From NCBI RefSeq assembly GCF_003010955.1, contig NZ_PGGO01000001.1:1-64000 (forward strand): a stretch of DNA of 64,000 bases, given 5' to 3'. A program made the position numbers and the translations under genes. The notes under the pieces are model-generated. The model worked only from the letters and a program-made list of their open reading frames with translations, was not told the origin of the DNA and ran no database searches. This document shows, piece by piece, positions 26,253 to 35,384 of this stretch (its first letter is position 1; every line of letters starts with the position of its first letter). This DNA comes from Phyllobacterium brassicacearum (GTDB lineage Bacteria > Pseudomonadota > Alphaproteobacteria > Rhizobiales > Rhizobiaceae).

Positions 26253-26500
26253 CGAAAATCCAGGCGGTGCACATGTTTCACAACGTGTGTACCGCTTGGA
26301 ATAAAGCACTGAAACAAAACTGTTTTCTTGCATTGCCTGAACGCCGAAAAGGCCATCCGCAGCCAGCTTGAACAGGGAAAAGCACTTTTTGGGTGACAAA
26401 AGGTTTCAAACTGTTACAGTTGCGTGACCAAGCCGAAATTCGGCACTGACGATCATGACCTGTTTCGCGTTTGCGAGGGTCGTTAAATCGGGAGCAGCCT

Positions 26501-26626
26501 GTGACAAGCTTTGCCGCAGCCAATGACAACAGAAAGATCAGCGACGGATTTATTCCGTTCGTTGTCTTTGTGATATTCACCGAGATCGCAGCGACCGTGC
26601 TGCTGACGTTGCCAAATTGGTATTGA
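26501..26626 (+). CDS. Small single-span membrane protein (41 aa)
   Basis: A GTG-initiated frame after GGGAG (seven bases) encodes 41 residues: a polar N-terminus (SFAAANDNRKISDG) and one membrane helix (FIPFVVFVIFTEIAATVLLT) ending LPNWY. It lies in a run of short membrane-protein frames (26501-27069) downstream of the RND gene. No family is recognised. Confidence 0.45.
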   Translation: MTSFAAANDNRKISDGFIPFVVFVIFTEIAATVLLTLPNWY

Positions 26627-26695
26627 GACCTCCGCCCACCTCTTCGGGCATTTCCATCCTGCCGTTTCTGGCAGGAGCCGTCGTGCTTTTAATGA

Positions 26696-26977
26696 TTGTC
26701 GGCCCTTTCCTCATGTGACCTGAAGGTCACTTTGCTCGTACGTTTCCCGCAGTCCCATTCAACGAAAGTCTGGCTGTTCAATATCCCGAGTAATTGGGAT
26801 AGTGCGGACTCCATTCTGGCCGGGCCAGTTACTGCTTTGCTAAACGATCCAGGCACACTGGTGCCGATTGATTTTCTGCATTGGGGATTGGTAGTTGCGG
26901 TTGGCATCTATTGGCTGGTGAATGCTTTTGCACTACATTTTATTGGGAGAATTGTTTTGATCAGGGGCCTCAATTGA
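26696..26977 (+). CDS. Small hypothetical membrane protein
   Basis: The frame encodes up to 93 residues, with a polar first half (STKVWLFNIPSNWDSADSIL) and a C-terminal membrane helix (GLVVAVGIYWLVNAFALHFI). The start is uncertain: TTG at 26696 has no clear ribosome-binding site. Its TGA stop shares a base with the ATG of the next small membrane gene, suggesting translational coupling, which is the main support that it is real. Confidence 0.4.
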   Translation: MSALSSCDLKVTLLVRFPQSHSTKVWLFNIPSNWDSADSILAGPVTALLNDPGTLVPIDFLHWGLVVAVGIYWLVNAFALHFIGRIVLIRGLN

Positions 26978-27069
26978 TGGAATTGGCGTATCTGATAACA
27001 TCCCTCGTCCTTGGCACACTCACGGTCGGTTATGCGTATTTTGCCGCCAATGAGTTCATTGCCACTTGA
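26977..27069 (+). CDS. Tiny membrane peptide (30 aa)
   Basis: A 30-residue frame (ELAYLITSLVLGTLTVGYAY then FAANEFIAT) is almost entirely one membrane helix. Its ATG overlaps the preceding TGA by one base (TGATG), and AGGGG lies about ten bases upstream. No family is recognised. Confidence 0.4.
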   Translation: MELAYLITSLVLGTLTVGYAYFAANEFIAT

Positions 27070-27215
27070 GCGCCATGGGCACGAGCGCGAGGCTCGCGAC
27101 CACACGCACAACAATCTCAAGCCTGCTCAATAGGGCGAGGAGATTTTTGGTCTCGCATTGTTTGGGCTGACAAGACCATACAGAACACACGCGAGAGCGT
27201 GGCAAGGAAGAACGG

Positions 27216-27464
27216 ATGAAGCTCCTGACGGGTTTGTTGTTTTTGCTGATACTAATCTTTGCAGGATGCAAGACACTGACGCCTGAGGAGCGGCGGGCCA
27301 TCGACGCTCAAAGCTGTGCGTCCTTCGGCTTCAAGCGCGGGACGACCGCATTTTCCACCTGCTTGCTTGATCTGGAACTAGACCGGCGTGCCGACCGCCG
27401 CGCGCAATTCGAACAGTTCAATACGCCGGTTATCGTTTACGATGGCCGTTACCGCGGCTGGTAA
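27216..27464 (+). CDS. Small lipoprotein of unknown function
   Basis: The 82-residue product has a lipoprotein signal (LLTGLLFLLILIFAGC, cysteine 18), then KTLTPEERRAIDAQSC and FKRGTTAFSTCLLDLELDR, giving two further cysteines in a helical segment. AAGGA lies about nine bases before the ATG. Similar short lipoproteins seem common in Rhizobiales, but no role is known to me. It converges with the DUF1236 gene. Confidence 0.65.
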   Translation: MKLLTGLLFLLILIFAGCKTLTPEERRAIDAQSCASFGFKRGTTAFSTCLLDLELDRRADRRAQFEQFNTPVIVYDGRYRGW

Positions 27465-27532
27465 GAGCTTCAGGGCGGTTGTGCAGAAACTGACCGCCAA
27501 TCTGACGGCCAGCTTCATTCGCAAGCTGTACT

Positions 27533-28039
27533 TTAGCGCACCCAGACGACCCTGCGTGTGCCGTTATCGACCAGCGCGGGCCGGCCGTTGTCGAGATAGA
27601 CGTAGGAATAACGTGGCTGATCAGGAACCGCGACCAGAGGAACATCCTCAGGAATCACTGTTCCGGCGTCGACCGGGCCGTCGACGATCACTGCGTCAAC
27701 AGGGTTACGCTCGACATAGGTAATGACCTCGTCCGGCACACCTCCAGAAGGTTCGTCAAGATAGACGACTTGGCGATTATCCATGGACACGATCACTGGC
27801 CGGCCATCAACATAGATGTAGCCGTAACCAGGACTTTCAGGAATTGGACGAACAACGATATTCCGTGGAACGACATAGCCCCGAGACAGTTCGCCCTCGA
27901 TCACAACCGGATCAGCCGGATGCGCGATGACATAATCCCGTGTACGCTGAGGGACTTCGACGATGACGCTGTCCTGCGCGATCGCCAGACCGGATGTGGC
28001 GAGCAGCGCCGCGGCCGTCAGTGTTAGAACCTTATTCAT
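27533..28039 (-). CDS. DUF1236 protein, two tandem domains
   Basis: The 168-residue product has a signal peptide (KVLTLTAAALLATSGLAIA-Q) and two tandem DUF1236-like units: RTRDYVIAHPADPVVIEGEL ... GYGYIYVDGRPVIVS and EVITYVERNPVDAVIVDGPV ... RYSYVYLDNGRPALVD. The two units clearly descend from an internal duplication. DUF1236 proteins are periplasmic and found mainly in Rhizobiales; function is not established. Confidence 0.8.
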   Translation of the reverse strand: MNKVLTLTAAALLATSGLAIAQDSVIVEVPQRTRDYVIAHPADPVVIEGELSRGYVVPRNIVVRPIPESPGYGYIYVDGRPVIVSMDNRQVVYLDEPSGGVPDEVITYVERNPVDAVIVDGPVDAGTVIPEDVPLVAVPDQPRYSYVYLDNGRPALVDNGTRRVVWVR

Positions 28040-28244
28040 TACCTTGCCTCTCTGTTGCTTCTACGTCCGAGTGAAAGGGAAACCCGGCGGACAATGGTTT
28101 GGTTCCGGCAAACATGCGTGCGCGGCACACGTCATGCTACCGGTTGAAACATGAAATTGGACGCTTTCACGGCTTGTTGTGTTGAAACCAGACGCAAGCT
28201 GTGGCCGTAAGGTGCTGTACAATCAGGACAAAACGAGCAATGCG

Positions 28245-29099
28245 ATGAAGTATCCATGGAACGACCGCGCCGGCAAATTATCGGCTATCAAGATCGCGGC
28301 CCTGATCGCTGGCTTTATACCGCTCATCCTGATCGTCATTGGTTACAAGGCCAACATTCTTGGACCGCGGCCCATCACGCAGGCCATACACGAGACGGGT
28401 GACTGGGCCATCCGCTTTTTCCTGATCTCACTGGCGGTGACACCGCTGCGCAATATCACACGCTGGACGAAGCTTGTCCTGATACGGCGCATTCTCGGCT
28501 TGACGGCCCTCGCCTATGCAACACTGCATTTTTCGCTTTATATCCTTGACCAGAACTTCAATCTGTTGCGCGTCGCCAGCGAGATCTGGTTGCGGATCTA
28601 TCTGCTGATCGGCTTCATCACCCTGCTGGGACTGACGGCGCTCGGCGTGACTTCGACGGACGCCATGATCCGCCGCATGGGCAAGAACTGGAACAGATTG
28701 CACAGGCTCGCCTACCCGCTGGCCGCACTTGGGGTGCTGCATTTCTTCATGCAATCCAAGGCGGATGTAACGGAGGCGACACTGATGGCGGGTTTCCTGA
28801 TTGCGCTCTTGCTCTACCGCGCCGCTCATGCGCGTGATTTCAGGCTCTCGTCGGTCTGGACGCTCATGGGCATTGCCATCCTTGCGGCGTTGGGTACAGC
28901 GCTGGTTGAATATGCGTGGTTTGCGCTGGCGACCAAGATACCGCCAACGCGCGTCCTTTTGGCCAATCTGTCGTTCGGTTATTCGATACGGCCAATGTGG
29001 TGGGTCCTGGGAGCTGCCTTGGTCCCGGCGATATGGGTTAGCATAAAATCGGCGATGGATCGGGAAAGCCGGAAACTCAATCCCGTATCGGTGAAATAG
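28245..29099 (+). CDS. Ferric reductase-like / MsrQ (YedZ)-like heme membrane protein
   Basis: The 284-residue protein has about seven to eight membrane segments. The middle has the ferric-reductase-like pattern with histidines that would bind heme (YATLHFSLYILDQ; NRLHRLAYPLAALGVLHFFM). MsrQ passes electrons to MsrP, which repairs oxidised methionines in the periplasm; MsrQ is usually about 210 residues, so the roughly 70 extra C-terminal residues are atypical, and no msrP gene is adjacent. The start is set at 28245; no strong ribosome-binding site is seen. A distinct role is possible. Confidence 0.65.
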   Translation: MKYPWNDRAGKLSAIKIAALIAGFIPLILIVIGYKANILGPRPITQAIHETGDWAIRFFLISLAVTPLRNITRWTKLVLIRRILGLTALAYATLHFSLYILDQNFNLLRVASEIWLRIYLLIGFITLLGLTALGVTSTDAMIRRMGKNWNRLHRLAYPLAALGVLHFFMQSKADVTEATLMAGFLIALLLYRAAHARDFRLSSVWTLMGIAILAALGTALVEYAWFALATKIPPTRVLLANLSFGYSIRPMWWVLGAALVPAIWVSIKSAMDRESRKLNPVSVK

Positions 29100-29149
29100 A
29101 AACCGAAGTTTTGCTTTTCACCGGCACAAAAACTGCTATCGATTTGCGT

Positions 29150-30259
29150 ATGGAACCCCTGTTTACCTCGCTCATCGACTCGCTGCCCTCAACTGTGCCT
29201 TTCGTCGGACCTGAAGCGCTCGAACGCAAGCGCGGCCGGCCGTTCCGTGCCAGGCTAGGCGCCAATGAAAACGGCTTCGGTCCAGCGCCATCCGTCATCG
29301 CCGCCATGCAGGATCATGCGGGCGATGTCTGGAAATATGCCGATCCAGAGAATTATGACCTGAAGCAGGCACTTGCCACGCATCTCGGCGTTACGCCGGG
29401 CAATGTGGTCGTTGGTGAGGGCATCGACACCCTGCTCGGGCTCGTTGTGCGGCAGTATGTGCGCGAAGGTACGCCGGTCGTCACCTCCCTCGGTGCCTAT
29501 CCGACCTTCAATTTTCACGTGGCTGGATTTGGCGGGCGGCTGGTGACGGTTCCATACCGCGACGATCGCGAGGACCTTGACGCGCTGCTCGCGGCCGTAA
29601 AGCGGGAACAGGCGCCGCTGGTCTATTTCTCCAACCCGGACAATCCCATGGGAACATGGTGGGAAGCTGGCGAGATCGAACGCTTCATTGATGCCTTGCC
29701 CGCCAGCACCATGCTGGTACTTGACGAGGCTTACGGTGAAACGGCGCCCATAACGGCTTTGCCGCCACTCGATGTCTCGCGCCCGAATGTCTTGCGTATG
29801 CGCACATTCTCCAAGGCCTATGGCCTCGCCGGCATGCGCTGTGGTTATGCCGTAGGCGCCGAGAAGCAAATCAACGCCTTCGACAAGATCCGCAATCATT
29901 TCGGCATGAACAAGCTGACGCAGATTGCTGCGCTGAACGCGCTGCACGACCAGAACTATCTCAAGGCCGTGACCAGCCGCATCATTGCTGCTCGCGAACG
30001 TATCGCGCTGATCGCCGCGGCAAATGGATTGAAGGCGATTCCCTCTGCAACCAATTTCGTCACGATCGATTGCGGACGCGATGGGCCATATGCGTTGGCC
30101 GTCCTCAATGCGCTGATCGATCGCGATATTTTCGTGCGCAAGCCTATGGCTCCGGTGTTGGATCGCTGCATCAGGGTCAGCGTGGGTCTTGACGAGGAAC
30201 TCGACACTTTCGAGCAACAGCTTCCCCAAGCCCTCGCCGCGGCGGAAGAGACTAGCTGA
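29150..30259 (+). CDS. PLP-dependent aminotransferase, HisC-like (fold type I)
   Basis: The 369-residue enzyme shows class I/II aminotransferase motifs: LGANENGFGP near the N-terminus, VYFSNPDNPMGTW, LVLDEAYGE (aspartate that pairs with the pyridine nitrogen, plus tyrosine), RTFSKAYGLAGMR (lysine forming the Schiff base) and a late RVSVG arginine that binds the substrate carboxylate. It most resembles histidinol-phosphate aminotransferase or its aromatic-acting relatives. No other his genes are present, so the true substrate is open. The DUF423 gene follows two bases after its stop. Confidence 0.85.
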   Translation: MEPLFTSLIDSLPSTVPFVGPEALERKRGRPFRARLGANENGFGPAPSVIAAMQDHAGDVWKYADPENYDLKQALATHLGVTPGNVVVGEGIDTLLGLVVRQYVREGTPVVTSLGAYPTFNFHVAGFGGRLVTVPYRDDREDLDALLAAVKREQAPLVYFSNPDNPMGTWWEAGEIERFIDALPASTMLVLDEAYGETAPITALPPLDVSRPNVLRMRTFSKAYGLAGMRCGYAVGAEKQINAFDKIRNHFGMNKLTQIAALNALHDQNYLKAVTSRIIAARERIALIAAANGLKAIPSATNFVTIDCGRDGPYALAVLNALIDRDIFVRKPMAPVLDRCIRVSVGLDEELDTFEQQLPQALAAAEETS

Positions 30260-30261
30260 AG

Positions 30262-30633
30262 ATGGAGACCCAATTGGAGATCAACCGACCTTTTGCCGGC
30301 CTTGGCGGCCTGTTCGGAGCGGCTGGCATTGCCGCCTATGCCGCCGCCGCCCATAGTGCCAACGGCCATATGGCGACGATCGCGCCGATTCTGTTCATCC
30401 ACGCGCCGGCGTTTTTGGTTCTGTCGCCATTGGCGAAACTCAGCCGTGCGGCCCATTCCGGCGGTCTCATACTGGTATTGGGCTTGCTATTTTTCATCGG
30501 CGATCTCGTTTCGCGTGATTTTGCGGGCGACCGGTTATTTGCCTTCGCCGCGCCGCTTGGCGGAACGCTGCTCATCCTCGGCTGGCTTGTCGTCGCAGCC
30601 ACGGCATTTCGTATACTGGATTATCGCAAATAG
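30262..30633 (+). CDS. DUF423 membrane protein
   Basis: The 123-residue protein has four predicted membrane helices (GLGGLFGAAGIAAYAAAAH, IAPILFIHAPAFLVLSPLA, GGLILVLGLLFFIGDLVSRD, APLGGTLLILGWLVVAATAF), the layout of DUF423 (YgdD-like) inner-membrane proteins. The GLFGAAGIAAYAAAAHS segment and late PLGGTLLILGW are family-typical. It starts two bases after the aminotransferase stop, probably in the same operon. Function unknown. Confidence 0.8.
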   Translation: METQLEINRPFAGLGGLFGAAGIAAYAAAAHSANGHMATIAPILFIHAPAFLVLSPLAKLSRAAHSGGLILVLGLLFFIGDLVSRDFAGDRLFAFAAPLGGTLLILGWLVVAATAFRILDYRK

Positions 30634-30648
30634 CGATCGGTCCTGACA

Positions 30649-31104
30649 TCACGGAGTAAAGTATTTGGCCAAACCCGCCATGGCCAAGACCGCCATAACA
30701 AATCCAAGCAGGTGGAGGGTAGTCGGCAGAGTGTCGACCTTTCCCTTCAGATAAGACAAGTCGTCCATTTTTGCCTTGATGTAGGAAATATCCTCCATTC
30801 TTCCCTTCAAGTAGGCGGTATCCTCCTTTAAAGAGGAGAAGTCTTCCATTCTTCCCTTGATATAGGAAATATCCTCCATCCGTCCCTTCAAGTAGGCCGT
30901 ATCCTCTTTCAAAGAGGAGAAGTCGCCTTTCAAGGAGGACACGTCCTGCTTCAGGAATGAAACGTCGCTGGCGAGCAAAGCAAGCTTGCCATCCATCTTC
31001 TCAAATGATTTTTCCAAGAATGCGACGCGCTGCTCCATAGGATCAAATTTGGCACCACCGCCACCTGATTTCAAGCTATCGACCCTCGTAAGCTTTTGAG
31101 CCAT
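30649..31104 (-). CDS. Tail-anchored coiled-coil protein with internal repeats
   Basis: The 151-residue protein begins with a polar segment, continues as a long coiled coil (about residues 22-125) and ends in one membrane helix (LLGFVMAVLAMAGLAKYF), so it looks tail-anchored. The coiled coil holds two nearly identical 27-residue units (62-88 and 89-115, each starting FSSLKEDTAYLKGRMEDISY), preceded and followed by weaker versions of SxLKxDxSxLK. It converges with the DUF423 gene. No named family is recognised; the arrangement recalls small scaffold or phage-accessory coiled coils. Confidence 0.7.
   Translation of the reverse strand: MAQKLTRVDSLKSGGGGAKFDPMEQRVAFLEKSFEKMDGKLALLASDVSFLKQDVSSLKGDFSSLKEDTAYLKGRMEDISYIKGRMEDFSSLKEDTAYLKGRMEDISYIKAKMDDLSYLKGKVDTLPTTLHLLGFVMAVLAMAGLAKYFTP
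30760..30921 (-). repeat. Tandem 81-bp repeat inside the coiled-coil gene
   Basis: Two in-frame copies (30841-30921 and 30760-30840) encode 27-residue units that are identical except for the last few codons. High similarity at DNA level suggests a recent duplication and possible copy-number variation between strains. Confidence 0.75.
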
Positions 31105-31118
31105 CGGTACGAAATTCC

Positions 31119-31622
31119 CTAACCGTCACCCTTCAGCCTCGCATTGCACAGCTTGTAATATCCACCGCCCTTGTCAATCCAGCGCATGTCACCAAGCGTG
31201 CCGGCCTTCTTGTTGGCATGATACTGCTCGAGGCATGTATGCATGCGCGCCTTCGCAGGCTTTTCAGCGGCAAATTTGGCTGCGACCGACGAAGGAAAGG
31301 TTGTCTTTCCTGATGCAGCTTTGGGTGCTGTGTCTGACTTCTTCGCCACTTTTTCCCGCTTGTTTTCTGCGGGCATGGGCTGTTTCGCCTCTGTTGGCTC
31401 GGTAGTGGCGGATTCTATGGCAGCTCCCTCCGGTCTGGCGCACTGGGTTTTCCGGAATTCGCTCCATGAAATGCCCTCGGCCTGCCCTGCGTCCTGCGCC
31501 GCCTTGAACTTCACGCTGCACTCTTTCATGCTTAAAGCATGCGCAGGAAGCGCCAATATCAGCGACACCAGCGCACTTGCAAGAAACGGAATCGTATGAC
31601 GGAAAAGTCGTCTGTCAGACAT
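31119..31622 (-). CDS. Secreted protein with two cysteine motifs flanking a Lys/Ala linker
   Basis: The 167-residue product has a signal peptide (TIPFLASALVSLILALPAHA). Two similar modules follow: KECSVKFKAAQDAGQAEGIS-W and TCLEQYHANKKAGTLGDMRW, each a cysteine, a lysine-rich helix, then a tryptophan and another cysteine. This resembles PsiF-like repeats of rhizobial secreted proteins. A charged A/K/P linker (about 75-130) separates them. The start is set at 31622; the longer frame to 31694 has no support. Confidence 0.6.
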   Translation of the reverse strand: MSDRRLFRHTIPFLASALVSLILALPAHALSMKECSVKFKAAQDAGQAEGISWSEFRKTQCARPEGAAIESATTEPTEAKQPMPAENKREKVAKKSDTAPKAASGKTTFPSSVAAKFAAEKPAKARMHTCLEQYHANKKAGTLGDMRWIDKGGGYYKLCNARLKGDG

Positions 31623-31739
31623 GAAATCAATCCTGAAAATGAATAATGAAACCGGCGATAATTGCCTGATCCTACATGCATCAAGACGCCGCATCCATGC
31701 ATACCTTCGTCTAGGAACAGGTTCGACCTTGAATTAATT

Positions 31740-31747
31740 GAACGTTC
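31740..31747. promoter_or_regulatory. Candidate TetR operator (GAACGTTC)
   Basis: The perfect palindrome GAACGTTC sits within TTGAACGTTCGTTTTATT, 17 bases before the start of a TetR gene. Such ACG-CGT palindromes are typical operators of TetR regulators of acyl-CoA metabolism. Position suggests autoregulation. Confidence 0.4.
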
Positions 31748-31763
31748 GTTTTATTAAGTCGCT

Positions 31764-32420
31764 ATGGCACGTACAACAGGATCAGATGGCGGGAAGACTC
31801 GCAGCGCAATTGACGCGGCGGCAAAACGCTTGATCGCTCAAATCGGCTATGAGGCGATGTCGATGCGCCATCTTGCCGATGAAGTGGGCGTGCAGCCGGC
31901 AGCCTTCTACCGCTATTACCCCAACAAGCAGGAACTGCTTTTCGCCCTCATGCATGATCACATGGATCGTCTGCTTGATGCGTGGGCGTATGAAAGCCGT
32001 AAAGTTCACGCGCCGTTTGAAAGGCTTGCCGCTTTCATCCGGTTTCACATCCACTATCATATCGAACGCCGCGACGACGTGCACATCGGCAATATGGAAT
32101 TGCGCAGCCTCGCGCCTGATAACCGGGCCTTCATTGTCGAGCTGCGTGCGCGCTACGAAAACAGTCTGCGCGACATCCTGGATGACGGCCTGGCGGCGCG
32201 TGAATTCATGATCGAGGATATCGCCCTGACGACGCGCGCCATTATTGCGATGACGACCGGCGTAAATGTCTGGTTCCGCGCGGATGACAGGCTTACTGTT
32301 GCGGAAGTCGCAGAAAAGTACGTCCAGATGGGACTGCGCCTCGTTGGCGCCAAGAAGATCGAGACAGCTAAGACGGGAGGACGGAATGTATCAGTCGGGC
32401 CTAAGATTCGGACTTTCTGA
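31764..32420 (+). CDS. TetR-family regulator of the isovalerate/leucine cluster
   Basis: The 218-residue regulator has a TetR helix-turn-helix ([20 protein letters not shown], then [20 protein letters not shown]) and a C-terminal ligand-binding domain with many histidines ([18 protein letters not shown]). Its last 35 bases overlap the start of the isovaleryl-CoA dehydrogenase gene, so it is in the same operon. It probably senses an acyl-CoA of the leucine pathway and controls the genes that follow, an inference from position. Confidence 0.82.
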   Translation: MARTTGSDGGKTRSAIDAAAKRLIAQIGYEAMSMRHLADEVGVQPAAFYRYYPNKQELLFALMHDHMDRLLDAWAYESRKVHAPFERLAAFIRFHIHYHIERRDDVHIGNMELRSLAPDNRAFIVELRARYENSLRDILDDGLAAREFMIEDIALTTRAIIAMTTGVNVWFRADDRLTVAEVAEKYVQMGLRLVGAKKIETAKTGGRNVSVGPKIRTF

Positions 32421-33549
32421 AGAAGTAGAGGCGTTGCGGGAAACGGTGCATCGCTTTGCGCAAGCGGAGATCGCGCCGCTGGCGGCGGAGACCGACAGGA
32501 CCAATCAATTTCCCATGCATCTCTGGCGACAAATGGGTGAACTGGGTCTGCTTGGTATGACCGCTGACCCGGAATTTGGCGGTTCCGGGCTTGGATACCT
32601 GGCGCACACGATTGCGGTTGAGGAGATTTCCCGTGCCTCCGCTTCTGTCGGCCTTTCCTATGGCGCCCACTCCAATCTCTGCGTTAACCAGATCAATCGC
32701 TGGGGCACTGATGAGCAGAAAGCCAAATACCTGCCAAAGCTTTGCTCGGGAGAGCACGTCGGCGCCCTCGCCATGTCAGAACCCGGAGCAGGATCGGACG
32801 TCGTTTCGATGAAGCTGCGCGCCGACAAGAAGAATGATCGCTATGTCCTCAACGGCAACAAGATGTGGATCACCAACGGTCCCGACGCCAGCACGCTGGT
32901 CGTCTATGCCAAGACAGATCCGAACGCCGGTTCGCGCGGGATGACGGCATTCCTGATCGAGAAGGAGTTTCAGGGATTCTCCACGGCACAAAAACTGGAC
33001 AAGCTGGGCATGCGCGGTTCGAACACCTGCGAGCTCGTGTTCGAGGATTGTGAGGTCCCGTTCGAAAACGTGCTTGGCGAAGAGGGGCAAGGTGTCAAGA
33101 TCCTGATGTCGGGGCTAGACTATGAACGGGTCGTGCTTGCCGGAGGACCGCTGGGGGTGATGGACGCCTGTCTGGATGTCGTGGTTCCTTATGTGCACGA
33201 GCGCAAGCAATTCGGGCAGCCTATCGGCGAATTCCAGCTGATGCAGGGCAAGCTCGCCGACATGTATACGACGGCCAATGCGTGCCGGGCCTATGTCTAT
33301 GCGGTTGCTGCAGCATGCGACCGCGGCGAGACGACACGCAAGGATGCTGCCGGCTGCGTTCTCTATGCCGCTGAAAAGGCGACTTGGTGCGCACTGGAAG
33401 CAATTCAAGCCCTGGGCGGCAATGGTTATATCAACGATTATCCAACCGGACGGCTGCTGCGCGACGCCAAGCTCTATGAAATCGGCGCAGGAACGAGTGA
33501 AATCCGGCGCATGCTGATCGGCCGGGAGATGTTCGCGGAAAGTGCATGA
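32386..33549 (+). CDS. ivd: Isovaleryl-CoA dehydrogenase
   Basis: The 387-residue acyl-CoA dehydrogenase oxidises isovaleryl-CoA to 3-methylcrotonyl-CoA in leucine breakdown, passing electrons to ETF. Motifs: [61 protein letters not shown] with the glutamate in the position typical of isovaleryl-CoA dehydrogenases, [13 protein letters not shown] and [21 protein letters not shown] six bases upstream supports the start at 32386, inside the TetR gene's end. The carboxylase genes follow. Confidence 0.92.
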   Translation: MYQSGLRFGLSEEVEALRETVHRFAQAEIAPLAAETDRTNQFPMHLWRQMGELGLLGMTADPEFGGSGLGYLAHTIAVEEISRASASVGLSYGAHSNLCVNQINRWGTDEQKAKYLPKLCSGEHVGALAMSEPGAGSDVVSMKLRADKKNDRYVLNGNKMWITNGPDASTLVVYAKTDPNAGSRGMTAFLIEKEFQGFSTAQKLDKLGMRGSNTCELVFEDCEVPFENVLGEEGQGVKILMSGLDYERVVLAGGPLGVMDACLDVVVPYVHERKQFGQPIGEFQLMQGKLADMYTTANACRAYVYAVAAACDRGETTRKDAAGCVLYAAEKATWCALEAIQALGGNGYINDYPTGRLLRDAKLYEIGAGTSEIRRMLIGREMFAESA

Positions 33550-33565
33550 TCGTCTGAAGACGATC
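33548..33565. terminator. Perfect hairpin at the end of ivd
   Basis: GATCGTCT-GA-AGACGATC forms an 8-bp stem with a two-base loop starting in the ivd stop codon. No T-run follows, so it may be an mRNA-stabilising or weak terminator hairpin rather than a full rho-independent terminator. Confidence 0.4.
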
Positions 33566-33755
33566 CTGCGCCGCGCGACGTCTTAAGCTGCTGCCATAAA
33601 TTGTTCATTGTCGCCGCGGATCGTGGTTATTGAATCTAATGAGCACTGCCCAGCGTCCTTGTGATTCGTAAATACTGCTACGTTTTTGCTGCTGACCGTT
33701 CCTGGGCCGATCTCCACGTTGGCTGCAAAATCGAAGTGATCCGATAGGAGACCGC

Positions 33756-35363
33756 ATGACCATCCTCACATCCCAGATCAGTACGGCTTCGGAGACATTC
33801 ACCGCCAACACGGAACGGATGCGGGCACTGGTCGGCGACATCGAGGCGAAGGCCGCCGCGGTCATCAAGGGTGGCACCGACGAGGCACGGGAACGCCATA
33901 CCTCGCGCGGCAAGCTCTTGCCCCGCGACCGGCTGGCGCAGCTTCTCGACGCAGGCTCGCCGTTCCTCGAGATCGGGCAATTCGCGGCCTGGGGCATGTA
34001 TGACGACAACATCTCGTCCGCCGGTCTGATCGCCGGGATCGGCCGGGTGTCCGGCAAGGAAGTGATGATCGTCGTCAATGATGCGACGGTGAAAGGCGGC
34101 ACCTACTATCCGCTCACGGTGAAAAAGCATCTGCGGGCTCAAGAGATCGCACTGCAGAACAACCTGCCCTGCCTGTATCTTGTCGATTCCGGCGGCGCGA
34201 ACCTTCCCAACCAGGACGAAGTGTTTCCCGACCGCGAGCACTTCGGCCGCATCTTCTACAATCAGGCAAACATGTCGGCGGCGGGCATCCCGCAGATCGC
34301 CGTGGTCATGGGATCTTGTACGGCGGGCGGCGCCTACGTCCCTGCAATGTCGGAAGAGACAATCATGGTGAAGGGACAGGCGACGATCTTTCTCGCCGGC
34401 CCTCCCTTGGTAAAAGCAGCAACGGGTGAGGAGGTTTCGGCCGAGGATCTGGGCGGTGCCGAGGTACACACGCGCGAGTCCGGCGTTGCCGATCACTATG
34501 CGGTGGACGATTCCCACGCGCTGGCAATAGCCCGCCGTATCGTCGCTAACCTCAATCGAAAGAAAGAGATAGACCTCGACCTTCGCAAAGTGATTCCGCC
34601 GCTTTACGATCCACGTGAACTCTATGGGATCGTCCCGACCGACCTGCGCCAGCCTTATGACGTGCGCGAACTGATCGCCCGTGTCGTCGACGGTTCGGAG
34701 TTCGACGAGTTCAAGCAGAATTATGGCACAACGCTGGTGACTGGCTTCGCCCATCTCTACGGCATGCCGGTCGGCATCATTGCCAATAATGGCGTGCTGT
34801 TTTCCGAGAGCGCGCTGAAGGGCACGCATTTCATCGAATTATGCACGCAGCGCGGCATCCCGCTCGTCTTCCTGCAGAACATCACCGGGTTCATGGTCGG
34901 ACGTTCGTATGAGGCCCGCGGCATTGCCAAGGACGGTGCCAAGCTCGTCACGGCTGTGGCCACGGCACGGGTTCCGAAAGTGACAATGATCGTTGGCGGC
35001 TCGTTCGGCGCGGGCAATTACGGCATGTGCGGTCGCGCCTTCTCGCCGCGCTTCCTGTGGATGTGGCCAAATGCTCGCATCTCGGTCATGGGCGGCGAAC
35101 AGGCTGCAACCGTGCTGGCACTGGTCAAGCGCGAAGGTATTGAGCGCAAGGGCGGACAATGGACGGCCTCCGAAGAAGCTGCGTTTCGAGCACCGATCCT
35201 CGAGAAATACGAACGCGAGGGGCATCCCCTTTATTCTTCGGCGCGGCTCTGGGACGACGGTATCATTGATCCCGCAAAGAGTCGTGATGTTCTGGCGCTT
35301 TCACTTTCCGCCGCGCTCAACGCGCCGGTGGAGGAAACGCGCTTTGGCACGTTCAGGATGTAA
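33756..35363 (+). CDS. mccB: Methylcrotonyl-CoA carboxylase beta (carboxyltransferase) subunit
   Basis: The 535-residue carboxyltransferase moves the carboxyl group from biotin to 3-methylcrotonyl-CoA. Both crotonase-fold halves are present: [20 protein letters not shown] and [20 protein letters not shown] in the N-half, [20 protein letters not shown] and [20 protein letters not shown] in the C-half, whose paired amide-rich loops form the oxyanion holes. Length is usual for MccB/LiuB. AGGAG lies before the ATG. It lies 21 bases before mccA, with which it forms the alpha/beta complex. Confidence 0.93.
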   Translation: MTILTSQISTASETFTANTERMRALVGDIEAKAAAVIKGGTDEARERHTSRGKLLPRDRLAQLLDAGSPFLEIGQFAAWGMYDDNISSAGLIAGIGRVSGKEVMIVVNDATVKGGTYYPLTVKKHLRAQEIALQNNLPCLYLVDSGGANLPNQDEVFPDREHFGRIFYNQANMSAAGIPQIAVVMGSCTAGGAYVPAMSEETIMVKGQATIFLAGPPLVKAATGEEVSAEDLGGAEVHTRESGVADHYAVDDSHALAIARRIVANLNRKKEIDLDLRKVIPPLYDPRELYGIVPTDLRQPYDVRELIARVVDGSEFDEFKQNYGTTLVTGFAHLYGMPVGIIANNGVLFSESALKGTHFIELCTQRGIPLVFLQNITGFMVGRSYEARGIAKDGAKLVTAVATARVPKVTMIVGGSFGAGNYGMCGRAFSPRFLWMWPNARISVMGGEQAATVLALVKREGIERKGGQWTASEEAAFRAPILEKYEREGHPLYSSARLWDDGIIDPAKSRDVLALSLSAALNAPVEETRFGTFRM

Positions 35364-35384
35364 TGGGCAGGATGTAAGGAGTAG

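Noticed and set aside
25035-26399. Minus-strand frame of 454 codons opposite the RND gene
   Set aside because: Antisense shadow, His/Arg/Gln-rich translation typical of GC-rich reverse frames.
26623-26718. TTG-started 31-codon frame with one membrane helix
   Set aside because: No ribosome-binding site and the start overlaps the preceding stop; kept only as a remark in a finding.
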